DNA of 27,386 bases. Origin: Methanobacteriota archaeon. GTDB lineage: Archaea; Thermoplasmatota; Poseidoniia; MGIII; CG-Epi1. The stretch spans positions 1 through 27,386 of the forward strand of contig JAPOKN010000009.1 in assembly GCA_029977605.1 (NCBI GenBank). Direction: 5' to 3'. The first letter of the stretch is position 1, and each line of letters opens with the position of its first letter. The translations under genes were made by a program, and so were the position numbers. Of the stretch, positions 16,460 to 23,917 are shown piece after piece. Below the pieces are notes generated by a model, which saw nothing but the letters and a program-made list of their open reading frames with translations, was not told where the DNA came from and did not search any database.

Positions 16460-16786
16460 TTATTCTGCTAAATGGACTATAACACTACCATCTTCGAACT
16501 TTAAAGCCCTTACACGTACTTTAGAAGGAGGCTTTTCAATTCCTCTTGACCATATGTATTGATTCACTGGAGGGTCAATGAACAATTGTTTTTCTTCACC
16601 ACTCCCAGTTCGAGCTTCTTTTGAAGTCTTAAGAACTTCTCCTTCTCTCTCAGGCTTCATGTGTCTTACAATAAAATCTTCTACAATTCGCATGGCTACT
16701 GGTGCCCTACGTGTTCTTGTTACCTTGTGTAACTTACGTAGCGGAATAGTATACAATCTCTCTTGAATTAATTCATCGTCAGCCAT
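16460..16786 (-). CDS. rpl31e: Ribosomal protein L31e
   Basis: The 108-residue protein is a large-subunit protein near the exit tunnel. It has LYTIPLRKLHKVTRTRRAPV (11-30), AMRIVEDFIVRHMK, and the family's C-terminal VRVRALKFEDGSVIVHLAE. The middle segment (50-66, KEARTGSGEEKQLFIDP) is somewhat longer than in many archaea. Its ribosome site AGGTGAT, about 6 bases before the start, lies in the 3' end of L39e and the 5-base gap behind it. Confidence 0.97.
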   Translation of the reverse strand: MADDELIQERLYTIPLRKLHKVTRTRRAPVAMRIVEDFIVRHMKPEREGEVLKTSKEARTGSGEEKQLFIDPPVNQYIWSRGIEKPPSKVRVRALKFEDGSVIVHLAE

Positions 16787-16791
16787 CTAAA

Positions 16792-16947
16792 TCACCTATG
16801 TAACTTTCCTCTTCTCCAAAAATGACGTTTTGGATGATTGGTGAAACGTCTGTTTGTCCTTTGGATTACCCAAGCTGGAACTCTTCTGTTACGTTTAACT
16901 AACTTATTCAATCTTAACTTTTTACCAAAAACTTTTCTGCTGGACAT
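16792..16947 (-). CDS. rpl39e: Ribosomal protein L39e
   Basis: The frame is too short for most gene finders but is clear: 51 residues from the ATG at 16947, reading MSSRKVFGKKLRLNKLVKRN and then RRVPAWVIQRTNRRFTNHPK, ending RRGKLHR. The basic composition, the VPAWVI-RTNR core and the NHPKRHFWRR end are those of L39e, a small protein in the wall of the exit tunnel. It lies 5 bases after S19e and 5 before L31e, the usual archaeal order, and shares their transcript. Confidence 0.97.
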   Translation of the reverse strand: MSSRKVFGKKLRLNKLVKRNRRVPAWVIQRTNRRFTNHPKRHFWRRGKLHR

Positions 16948-16951
16948 TTAA

Positions 16952-17404
16952 TTAATATTTACTTAATGAAGTAATCTCCTTTTGTAATACTTTCTTAACG
17001 CTGAAAGCTGTATTATCTAACATTGATTGGCCTTTAGGTGTTAAAGTTCTACCACCTTTTTTTGCCTTTTCAAGAAAACCTGCAACCTCAAGTTGCTGCA
17101 TTATTAATCGAAGTACCTTACGACTGCCATTTTCACTACGATTAGGCTTACCGCCTCTATCTCTTGCTCCTGAATAATGTCTTGACAAACGCTCGGTACC
17201 AATTGGGCCATTAACGCCTACTTTTCTCATAACTGAAGCTGTACGAAAATACCACCAGTCTGCTTGTGAAGGTGATTTTTCTTTATGAACTGCTGTTTTT
17301 GCAAATTCTGACCACTCTGGAGGTTGTATAGCGTCCTCGCTCTTTAGCGACTTTGCGAGGGCATTTACCAAGTGTTCGCCTGGAACGTCGTAGTGTGTTG
17401 TCAT
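16952..17404 (-). CDS. rps19e: Ribosomal protein S19e
   Basis: This small-subunit protein needed for 18S/16S maturation in other systems matches over its length: MTTHYDVPGEHLVNALAKSL, PPEWSEFAKTAVHKE, SQADWWYFRTASVMRKV, GPIGTERLSRHYSGARDRGG and the C-terminal winged-helix part GRTLTPKGQSMLD. I use the ATG at 17404, giving 150 residues. An upstream in-frame start at 17437 would lie only about 13 bases from the TATA-like box, while 17404 has AGAGGT 9 bases before it. It heads the operon S19e-L39e-L31e-aIF6. The PDCD5-type gene that often sits between S19e and L39e is absent here. Confidence 0.96.
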   Translation of the reverse strand: MTTHYDVPGEHLVNALAKSLKSEDAIQPPEWSEFAKTAVHKEKSPSQADWWYFRTASVMRKVGVNGPIGTERLSRHYSGARDRGGKPNRSENGSRKVLRLIMQQLEVAGFLEKAKKGGRTLTPKGQSMLDNTAFSVKKVLQKEITSLSKY

Positions 17405-17445
17405 GTACGTAAACCTCTTACAGGGATGAGGCGCCACACGGAGTG

Positions 17446-17454
17446 TATTATAAA
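17446..17454. promoter_or_regulatory. Shared TATA-like box for the S19e operon and the split-barrel gene
   Basis: TATTATAAA is about 45 bases before the S19e ATG (short leader with AGAGGT) and about 28 bases before the ATG at 17478 on the plus strand (leaderless). One box would serve both directions; the earlier ATG at 17469 would be only about 19 bases away. Confidence 0.5.
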
Positions 17455-17477
17455 CTTAAGCCTAATTAATGCAAATA

Positions 17478-17906
17478 ATGAAAGAGATTAGTGAATTTAT
17501 AGAAAAACACAATACTTTAACTTTAGCCACGGAAAAAAATCATGAAGTTTTTGCTGCAGCCCTATTCTATGTTTCAAGCGATAATGGAACCTCACTTCTA
17601 TTTGTAAGTAATCCAAAGTCAGACCACATAGCAAATTTAGAACATAATCAAAAATGCGCCGCAACTATCCAAGAGAATAATCTAGACTGGGAAAATATAA
17701 AAGGAGTTCAAATTAAAGGTCAAATTGAACTAGCCGACGACAGTGATTGGGATCTATATTTAGGTAAATTTGATTACATAGCTAAAAGTGAAACTCTAGC
17801 TAAAGCTATGAAAAAAGTTAAATTGTATAGACTAAAAATTAATTGGGCAAGATTTATTGATAATGCAAAAGGCTTTGGAAATAAACTAGAACAAAACTAT
17901 TCTTAA
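17478..17906 (+). CDS. FMN-binding split-barrel protein (YhbP/UPF0306-like)
   Basis: The protein has 142 residues from the ATG at 17478. It resembles the pyridoxamine-phosphate-oxidase fold of the UPF0306/YhbP type: NTLTLATEKNHEVFAAALFY, LLFVSNPKSDHIANLEHNQK and KGVQIKGQIEL. Such proteins bind FMN or heme and their enzymatic role is mostly unknown. An ATG at 17469 in frame (three residues earlier) is less likely because it is too close to the TATA-like box at 17446-17454. The stop interlocks with the stop of the opposite small membrane gene (TTAA, 17903-17906). It is not linked to its neighbours in function as far as I can see. Confidence 0.85.
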   Translation: MKEISEFIEKHNTLTLATEKNHEVFAAALFYVSSDNGTSLLFVSNPKSDHIANLEHNQKCAATIQENNLDWENIKGVQIKGQIELADDSDWDLYLGKFDYIAKSETLAKAMKKVKLYRLKINWARFIDNAKGFGNKLEQNYS

Positions 17907-18130
17907 TCTGCAAATAGATTGTTATTGTGGAAATACCAAACTTGATAAACAAATAAGAAAATTAAAACTCCTATTATAACAAAACCTAACGTCTTACCTA
18001 GTAGAGGAAATAAAAATAAAACAAAAAGTCCGACTACTAAAGTCCATAAAAGCAAATACATCAAATATGCATGAGGTGCAAGTTCAGGATCTCTCGCTGC
18101 CTTAAATGATAGTAGGCCTAGCCAATTCAT
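17903..18130 (-). CDS. Small two-TM membrane protein
   Basis: The 75-residue protein has two hydrophobic spans (about 22-43 and 46-66), with a basic loop at K46 between them and a short C-terminal tail. I do not recognise a family. It follows a multi-pass membrane gene by 21 bases, so it may share a transcript with it. It converges with the split-barrel gene, sharing 4 bases at the stops. Confidence 0.65.
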   Translation of the reverse strand: MNWLGLLSFKAARDPELAPHAYLMYLLLWTLVVGLFVLFLFPLLGKTLGFVIIGVLIFLFVYQVWYFHNNNLFAD

Positions 18131-18151
18131 TAATCAATCATCACAAGTATA

Positions 18152-19432
18152 CTAATTATGCTTTGGGGAGCGGATAGATTCTACAAACCCTTCTGAAATT
18201 AATCCTCTTCCTGTAAGTAAATTGTAATTAACAATCAAAAGAACTAAAATTCCACTTACCAGAACAATCATATGTGCAATTCTCGAAACTCCCTTGATGC
18301 CTCCAATTAATGAAGTATCAGCTGTTGCTAGAAAGAAATTACTTGCGCCATAAGCTATAGTAAATGAAATAGAATAAAAAATAACATTGTGCCTACTCAT
18401 TAAACCTGTTGCTTTGCCTATGTAATGATTTGTTGGGCTTAGATGCGCTCTACGAGCTTCGCCTCTCAGAACATTAACAGATAATGAATAGATGACTAGC
18501 ATTATTGTTATAATCATGAAAACTAAATCATAAAGAAAACTTGGATCATTGTACATAGAATAAAGAAAAACGCCTGCATGATAAGATAAAAAACCCCAAT
18601 AACCCAATGCAAAATAACCGGAAAAAGCCGCTATTTTAGAATCTTTTAAAAATTCTTTATGTAAATTTTTCAAAAGATAAAAAGTAATGCTACCCATCAT
18701 TGCCATTAAAAAAATCCAAAATAAAATGAAAATTAAATTGAAATTATCTTTAAAACTTGATAAATTAATTGAAACTACATAAAAACACAATCCTCCTATT
18801 GCAGTCCATAAAATCGGTGAAAAAATATTGAGTACAATACCCAAATTTGTAGGAGAACTATCTTTTGAGCTTGCCATTTTTCTCAATGCAATTTCTTTGA
18901 AAGGAACTCGCATCCACCAAGCCTGCGCAAATTGCCAAATAACAAAAATAAATATGTATCCCCAAGTAAGAAACCTCTCCATATTAGCGCCATAAATTTG
19001 ATTATTGATAGCTGCCCAAAAAAAACTAGAAAAAACTAATGAAAGTGACAAAGGAAGAATTAAACTTGTGAAAGATTTGCTTCGCGAAAGATTCTTCACT
19101 ATCTCAAACCTATTGAGAGCTGCTGTGACGAAATATCCTAAAGAACTGCCATATCCAAAGATTAAAATTAGTGATGATGCTAAATCTGATTTTGTATAAC
19201 TAATTATTCCAAAGAAAAGTAGCAATGAAAAAAGAACAATTACGTGGTAAAGTGTTTTTTTGGAAAAAATAATTGAAATTATCTCCCTCTGTGAAACGAA
19301 TCTTGATGCGTTTGGTATGTCTCCATTTTTAACTTCATCAGATGATGAGGTATCTTGGACAACAAAATCTCCATTTTCCGTATCGTCATTTTCTTCAATA
19401 GCTATAGAGTTATCATCATTTTCTTCAGACAT
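18152..19432 (-). CDS. Multi-pass membrane protein of unknown function (about 10 TM)
   Basis: The 426-residue protein has a very acidic, Asn/Asp/Glu-rich cytoplasmic N-terminus (1-45) followed by about ten hydrophobic spans, roughly 62-80, 86-106, 122-142, 154-172, 199-222, 233-255, 267-292, 299-320, 350-371 and 384-405. Conserved-looking loops hold WWMRVPFKEIALRKM and LRGEARRAHLSPTNHYIGKA, the latter positively charged. I do not recognise a family. The ATG at 19432 overlaps the stop of the zinc-finger gene by 1 base (TGATG), so the two are translationally coupled; a TTG just before it is a poorer start. Confidence 0.85.
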   Translation of the reverse strand: MSEENDDNSIAIEENDDTENGDFVVQDTSSSDEVKNGDIPNASRFVSQREIISIIFSKKTLYHVIVLFSLLLFFGIISYTKSDLASSLILIFGYGSSLGYFVTAALNRFEIVKNLSRSKSFTSLILPLSLSLVFSSFFWAAINNQIYGANMERFLTWGYIFIFVIWQFAQAWWMRVPFKEIALRKMASSKDSSPTNLGIVLNIFSPILWTAIGGLCFYVVSINLSSFKDNFNLIFILFWIFLMAMMGSITFYLLKNLHKEFLKDSKIAAFSGYFALGYWGFLSYHAGVFLYSMYNDPSFLYDLVFMIITIMLVIYSLSVNVLRGEARRAHLSPTNHYIGKATGLMSRHNVIFYSISFTIAYGASNFFLATADTSLIGGIKGVSRIAHMIVLVSGILVLLIVNYNLLTGRGLISEGFVESIRSPKHN

Positions 19433-20046
19433 CAAGCATTTCTCCTGTGAAACCTGCTTTGTGAATTTTCAGCAATAAATTTGCATGTAACCCTAGCAAT
19501 TTCAAAAGCAAAAGCATTACTTACTGATTTTCCTCCGTGCATAGTTATGCCAATAACTCGCGCTAAATTATCTTCTAATTTAACCTTCATTCCTTTGTTG
19601 AATTCTACATCAATTTCGAATTCTTCCTTATAAGAATGGGTTTCCTCCCCGTCATGTACTGCAAAACGAATTTTGGAATGTGTTGCCTTTTTAGCCCAAA
19701 CAATTGGATTCTCTTGAGAGTAGACCTGATCCAAACGTTTGTGAGGCATTTCTATTCCAGTTATCAAAATCAATCCATCTGGGTGAGGACGGGTTTGGCC
19801 TACTTCAATTAGCACACCTCTATCTACTGTTAGCGTATCATTCACTGTTTCATTATCTATGGAGATCCTAAGCTTTAATGAGATAGGAGGCTCTTCATTG
19901 ACTTCTTTTGAACTAGTCGTTTGACATTCCAAACACTTTACAACTCCTTGAAAACTAAATCCTTTTTTCGCTGAAGTTCTACTCTTAAGGACCTCATGAT
20001 TGTTTTCTTCGTCGCATACCTCACAAAAAAGCCAGAGTTCTTCCAT
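19432..20046 (-). CDS. HVO_0476-type archaeal zinc-finger protein (COG1326-like)
   Basis: The 204-residue protein begins with a zinc ribbon: C8xxC11 in LFCEVCDEENNHEVLKSRTS and C38xxC41 in KCLEC. The middle is beta-rich and could bind RNA or act as an S1-like domain (VLIEVGQTRPHPDGLILITG; LEDNLARVIGITMHGGKSV). The pattern matches the archaeal family around HVO_0476, widely conserved in Euryarchaeota with no firm function. Its start overlaps the purH stop by 1 base (TAATG). A post-transcriptional role is possible but unproven. Confidence 0.85.
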   Translation of the reverse strand: MEELWLFCEVCDEENNHEVLKSRTSAKKGFSFQGVVKCLECQTTSSKEVNEEPPISLKLRISIDNETVNDTLTVDRGVLIEVGQTRPHPDGLILITGIEMPHKRLDQVYSQENPIVWAKKATHSKIRFAVHDGEETHSYKEEFEIDVEFNKGMKVKLEDNLARVIGITMHGGKSVSNAFAFEIARVTCKFIAENSQSRFHRRNA

Positions 20047-21599
20047 TAATGTTTAAAGTGCCTCATGCCTGTAAACAACATGGCTATGTTATGCTCATCT
20101 GCAGCGTCAATTACTTCTTGATCTCTAACAGAACCGCCGGGTTGTATAACTGCAGTAATTCCAACTTTAGCAGCCTCATCAATTCCATCTCTAAATGGAA
20201 AAAAAGCATCGGAGGCCATGACCGTGCCCTTTGAATCTGGAATAGATTTGAAAGTAGCTATTTTTACTGAATCAATTCTAGACATTTGCCCAGCCCCTAT
20301 ACCTACCGTTCTTTTCCTATCAGCGAATAAAATCGCATTACTTTTAACATGCTTAACAACTTTCCATCCGAACTCTAGTCCTTCCAATTCTTCGTCTGAA
20401 GGCTTTCTTTTTGATACTACTTTACAATCTGAAATGGATATGCAAACTTCATCTGCTTCTTGCAATAACCATCCCCCATCTAGAGAACGTAATGAAGGAC
20501 TTCTATGATAAGACTCTAAATTTCCAGTTTCCATTATTCTCAAATTCTCTTTTGAAGAAAAAATTTCTAAGGCCTCTTTTGAATAAGAGGGAGCAATTAT
20601 ACCTTCTTTGAATGAAGAAACTATTTCTTCTGCCAAGGAAGCATCTACTTCTCTATTGAAGGAGATTATTCCACCAAAGGCACTTTGAGGATCTGTACTC
20701 ATTGCACCATTAAACGCATCTAATAAATTTGTTGAACTGGCTACACCACAAGGATTGTTGTGCTTAACAATAACTGCTGTAGGCTCATCAAACTCCATTA
20801 CAATAGCTAGAGCTGCATCAAAATCTAAAAGATTATTATAGCTTAATTGCTTGCCTTGCATTTGAGCTGAATTAGCTATAGATGGAGCTGAATGTAACAA
20901 ATCTGAATAAAAAACAGAAGACTGATGAGGATTTTCTCCGTACCTTAAGGGAGGGCTACCAATTCCTGTTAAATGTAAAGAAGAAGGAAGATCTTCTTCG
21001 CCAAACCTTTGTCCGAGAACTGATTGTATAATTGAATCATATTCAGCAGTATGTCTAAACGATTTCAAAGCCAATTGTTGCCTTTGCTCAATTGTTAAAC
21101 CACCTTTTGATACTTCATCTAATATCCAATTATAATCTCCAGGATCAGTTACAACTGAAACGCGTGAATGATTTTTGGAAGCTGCTCTGAGCAAACTAGG
21201 GCCTCCTATGTCTATTTCCTCAATTAAGGAAGATAAATCAACTCCTTTGTCAGCTGCAGACTTAAATGGATAAAGGTTACAGATTACCATATCTATAGTA
21301 GCTATACCGTGCTCCTGCATCTGTTCTTTATCTGAGTCTCTTCCTAAAATCCCTCCAAAAATTAGAGGATGAAGTGTTTTTACACGACCACCCATCATTT
21401 CTGGAAAATTCGTGACTTCTTCAACTGGACGAACTGAAATACCTGAATCTGATATTACTTTGGAAGTTCCGCCAGTTGAAATAATTTCAATACCATTGTC
21501 AGATAAACCTTTAGATAATTCTTCAATTCCAGATTTATCACTAACACTAATCAATACTCTTGATATTGGGCGACGAGATAAATTGTCTTTTTCTTCCAC
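20046..21599 (-). CDS. purH: Bifunctional AICAR formyltransferase/IMP cyclohydrolase
   Basis: The enzyme makes the last two steps of purine synthesis: formyl transfer to AICAR, then ring closure to IMP. The 517-residue length is normal. The N-terminal cyclohydrolase has STGGTSKVISDSG (41-53), GGRVKTLHP (70-78) and DIGGPSLLRAASKNH (130-144); the transferase domain has RYGENPHQ (219-226), GKQLSYNNLLD (249-259) and the KHNNPCG motif (279-285), with the catalytic Lys-His pair. The start is a GTG at 21599, 8 bases after the kptA stop. Most archaea instead use PurP and PurO, so a bacterial-type PurH points to lateral gain. Confidence 0.97.
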   Translation of the reverse strand: MEEKDNLSRRPISRVLISVSDKSGIEELSKGLSDNGIEIISTGGTSKVISDSGISVRPVEEVTNFPEMMGGRVKTLHPLIFGGILGRDSDKEQMQEHGIATIDMVICNLYPFKSAADKGVDLSSLIEEIDIGGPSLLRAASKNHSRVSVVTDPGDYNWILDEVSKGGLTIEQRQQLALKSFRHTAEYDSIIQSVLGQRFGEEDLPSSLHLTGIGSPPLRYGENPHQSSVFYSDLLHSAPSIANSAQMQGKQLSYNNLLDFDAALAIVMEFDEPTAVIVKHNNPCGVASSTNLLDAFNGAMSTDPQSAFGGIISFNREVDASLAEEIVSSFKEGIIAPSYSKEALEIFSSKENLRIMETGNLESYHRSPSLRSLDGGWLLQEADEVCISISDCKVVSKRKPSDEELEGLEFGWKVVKHVKSNAILFADRKRTVGIGAGQMSRIDSVKIATFKSIPDSKGTVMASDAFFPFRDGIDEAAKVGITAVIQPGGSVRDQEVIDAADEHNIAMLFTGMRHFKH

Positions 21600-21607
21600 G
21601 TTAAACT

Positions 21608-22276
21608 TTAGGTACTATCTGGAAGCTGTTTCAGATGTTCTCCAGATAACTCTTTTGAAAGATAAACCGTAGTTCCTGCTTTCATTATTTCATTACCGCC
21701 GGCTTCTGCTGATTTAACATCTACAAGTAATACTATTGGTTTTCCTATTATGTGTCTGCCAGCTTCTAAAGCATTTAATCTTGTACTTGAAAGATGAACC
21801 ATGTTTCTGTCACCAGGATATAATCCATGTTCTAGATATTCTTCTGCATCTTCTTTGGAACATGCAAAATACAAATGTTCTGGATTGTTGTCTGTAGGTA
21901 GGTCTAGCTCAAGATCAAGAGTATGTGCATAAGTTGCTCTTAACCTACCATTCTTTAATTGATATCTACCTTTTGGATCTGTTTCAACTACTGCTTGCAA
22001 ATGTCTGGTTTCCAAATAGTGAAAGTGTCTTCGTTGAGATTTAACTGCTTCAATAAATTCTGAAGCCTCAACCCAACCTTGCTTGTCCATCTCAAGATCA
22101 AATCGGTCCGGGAAGTGACGTAAAACTCCTGCCATCATCCTTCCAAACTGGTCCAAATGTCTTGGGGAAAGTACCAAAACGCCTTCTTCTCCACTGAGAG
22201 GGCACTTTTCACCTCTGAAAAAACCATGTCCATGCTTTACTTCTTCTTTTAATGGAACTGTTGGTTTTCTACGCAT
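21608..22276 (-). CDS. kptA: RNA 2'-phosphotransferase (KptA/Tpt1)
   Basis: The protein removes a 2'-phosphate left at RNA splice junctions, transferring it to NAD. The 222 residues contain RHFPDRFDLEMDKQGWVEAS (53-72), the RLRATYAH segment (111-118), the FACSKEDAEEYLEHGLYPGD stretch (137-156), HLSST, and an EIMKAGTTVYLSKEL end, with R53/H54 and R113/H118 at the NAD and phosphate sites. Archaeal relatives carry an N-terminal zinc ribbon (C...CPxCG); here the region reads HGHGFFRGEKCPLSGEEG and only Cys25 remains, so the ribbon looks degenerate. It starts a unit with purH and has its own TATA-like box about 28 bases upstream. Confidence 0.93.
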   Translation of the reverse strand: MRRKPTVPLKEEVKHGHGFFRGEKCPLSGEEGVLVLSPRHLDQFGRMMAGVLRHFPDRFDLEMDKQGWVEASEFIEAVKSQRRHFHYLETRHLQAVVETDPKGRYQLKNGRLRATYAHTLDLELDLPTDNNPEHLYFACSKEDAEEYLEHGLYPGDRNMVHLSSTRLNALEAGRHIIGKPIVLLVDVKSAEAGGNEIMKAGTTVYLSKELSGEHLKQLPDST

Positions 22277-22299
22277 AATTTTCGCAATACGAAGGTGTG

Positions 22300-22308
22300 T
22301 ATAATATT
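22300..22308 (-). promoter_or_regulatory. TATA-like promoter of the kptA-purH unit
   Basis: On the minus strand AATATTATA is centred about 28 bases before the kptA ATG (22276), fitting a leaderless transcript. It lies in the only gap (42 bases) between kptA and the helicase gene, so kptA-purH is probably a separate transcript. Confidence 0.5.
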
Positions 22309-22318
22309 AGGGCTGAAA

Positions 22319-23917
22319 CTAATTTTTTCTGAACGTCGTCTGAACGCTCTCTCCGTTTTCTAGAAAATTCGAACCTGCTAACTCTTCGGTCGTAGGAACA
22401 TCTATTTCTAACCTACCTGCTGCAAAAATATCTTGCATTTGCTGTTCTTTACCCCTACTGCTCCAAAGTGCAGCCTCATCTCGACTGCCAAGTGTAACAA
22501 AAATGAAAACTTCACCTGGCCTATTTCTTCCTGTCCTTCCTCTCCTTTGAATTAGTCTAATAGCAGATGAAACAGGTTCATAAAAAATAACTGCATCTGT
22601 GGAAGGAATATCTAACCCTTCTTCACCAACTGAGGTCGCGACTAAAATATTGTATTCTCCACTTCTAAACTGATCTAAAATTTCTTTCTGTTGCTTTTGA
22701 GTCATGCCTTTATCACCTTCTCTTGACCCTTGACCAACAAAACGGACTGGGTGAGCGCCTGAAATGTTACTTAATTTTTCTACTATGAGAGAGGCCGTAT
22801 GTCTTATTTCAGAAAAAATTATAAATTTAGAAGTACCAATTCCTAATTGCAATTCTATTAATTCTACCAATCTGGATAATTTTGGATGGTTTGCTTTATT
22901 TGCCTTAGCAATTTCATGAGCTACTTTCCAATCGCTGTTGGTTGATAACCATTTATTGGCTCTATTGCTCTTCTTCGCTTTTGCTTCATCAATAATTCTG
23001 CTACTGTAATCTAAAAATTGAATTATTCCTTGAGTTTCAACAGTCAAAATTGCATGAGCTGTTTTCATTGCCATCGCTTGAGTCGTCATCAAGTTGAAAA
23101 TATTTGGAGGTGTAGATGGCTTGGTTTGGGCAAAACGTCTTTGTAACTTTTTACCAGCCTCTAGAATCATTGTTGTTGAAACCTTACGAGGCCTGTCCAA
23201 AAAACCCCCTTTGTACAACTTACCGCAAAGATAATCTTGTAATTTTCTTAATTGGCTCGCAATATCTTTGACTGCTCCAGGCATGTCAATCTTAACCCAA
23301 CGAGTCTTAATTGGTTGAATGTATTCAGAAACATCAGAATCATTTTCATCTCTATTTTCTACGGCAGTTATTCCCAAATCTCTACATAATCTGATAATTT
23401 CAGGCTTAGAACTTCCGGGTGATGCAGTCATTCCTATTGATAAGTGATTCTTTGCCACTTCCAAATAATGTTTGCCAATCTCAACGTAAGCATAATTCCC
23501 AACCGCCCTATGGGCTTCATCGAATATCACCAAAGAAAAATTATCTAATGAGGCCCTACTGGCCTCGATGTCTTTGCTTATTACCTGAGGTGTCGATATA
23601 ATTATTTGTGAACTAGACCAGAGAGGCACGCGCTCTGATGGTGAAATGGCGCCAGTGAATAAACTCACTTCTGCGTTCAAAAATTCATTAAAGAAATCAA
23701 AATGCTGTTGAGCTAAAGGCTTTGTTGGAGCCATCAGGAGAATTTTTCCTGACTCCAAACGTTCAAGCATTATTCTCAAAGCCACTACAGTTTTTCCCAT
23801 ACCTGTTGGCAAAATAACCAATGTAGATTGCTCTAAGCAAGCCTTAGATATATTTGATTGATATAATCTATCTTCTAAACTATCTACTTTTAAAAATTTA
23901 TGAGTTATTGCACTCAT
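22319..23917 (-). CDS. Hef-type SF2 helicase without a nuclease domain
   Basis: The 532-residue protein is an SF2 helicase close to the helicase half of archaeal Hef (and of FANCM/MPH1): Walker A LPTGMGKT (36-43), FDEAHRAVG (132-140), TASPG (164-168), an insert between RecA domains, and RFVGQGSREGDKGMTQKQQK (392-411), TSVGEEGLDIP (428-438) and QRRGRTGR (457-464). Canonical Hef has an additional XPF-type nuclease of about 230 residues; the present protein ends soon after motif VI. It would remodel stalled forks or flap structures. The start overlaps the topA stop as ATGA (23914-23917), so helicase and topoisomerase are co-translated. Confidence 0.93.
   Translation of the reverse strand: MSAITHKFLKVDSLEDRLYQSNISKACLEQSTLVILPTGMGKTVVALRIMLERLESGKILLMAPTKPLAQQHFDFFNEFLNAEVSLFTGAISPSERVPLWSSSQIIISTPQVISKDIEASRASLDNFSLVIFDEAHRAVGNYAYVEIGKHYLEVAKNHLSIGMTASPGSSKPEIIRLCRDLGITAVENRDENDSDVSEYIQPIKTRWVKIDMPGAVKDIASQLRKLQDYLCGKLYKGGFLDRPRKVSTTMILEAGKKLQRRFAQTKPSTPPNIFNLMTTQAMAMKTAHAILTVETQGIIQFLDYSSRIIDEAKAKKSNRANKWLSTNSDWKVAHEIAKANKANHPKLSRLVELIELQLGIGTSKFIIFSEIRHTASLIVEKLSNISGAHPVRFVGQGSREGDKGMTQKQQKEILDQFRSGEYNILVATSVGEEGLDIPSTDAVIFYEPVSSAIRLIQRRGRTGRNRPGEVFIFVTLGSRDEAALWSSRGKEQQMQDIFAAGRLEIDVPTTEELAGSNFLENGESVQTTFRKN

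Noticed and set aside
22281..22293. TTCG-CAATA-CGAA between the kptA TATA box and its start
   Set aside because: Arms are only 4 bases and no second copy was seen, so chance is likely.
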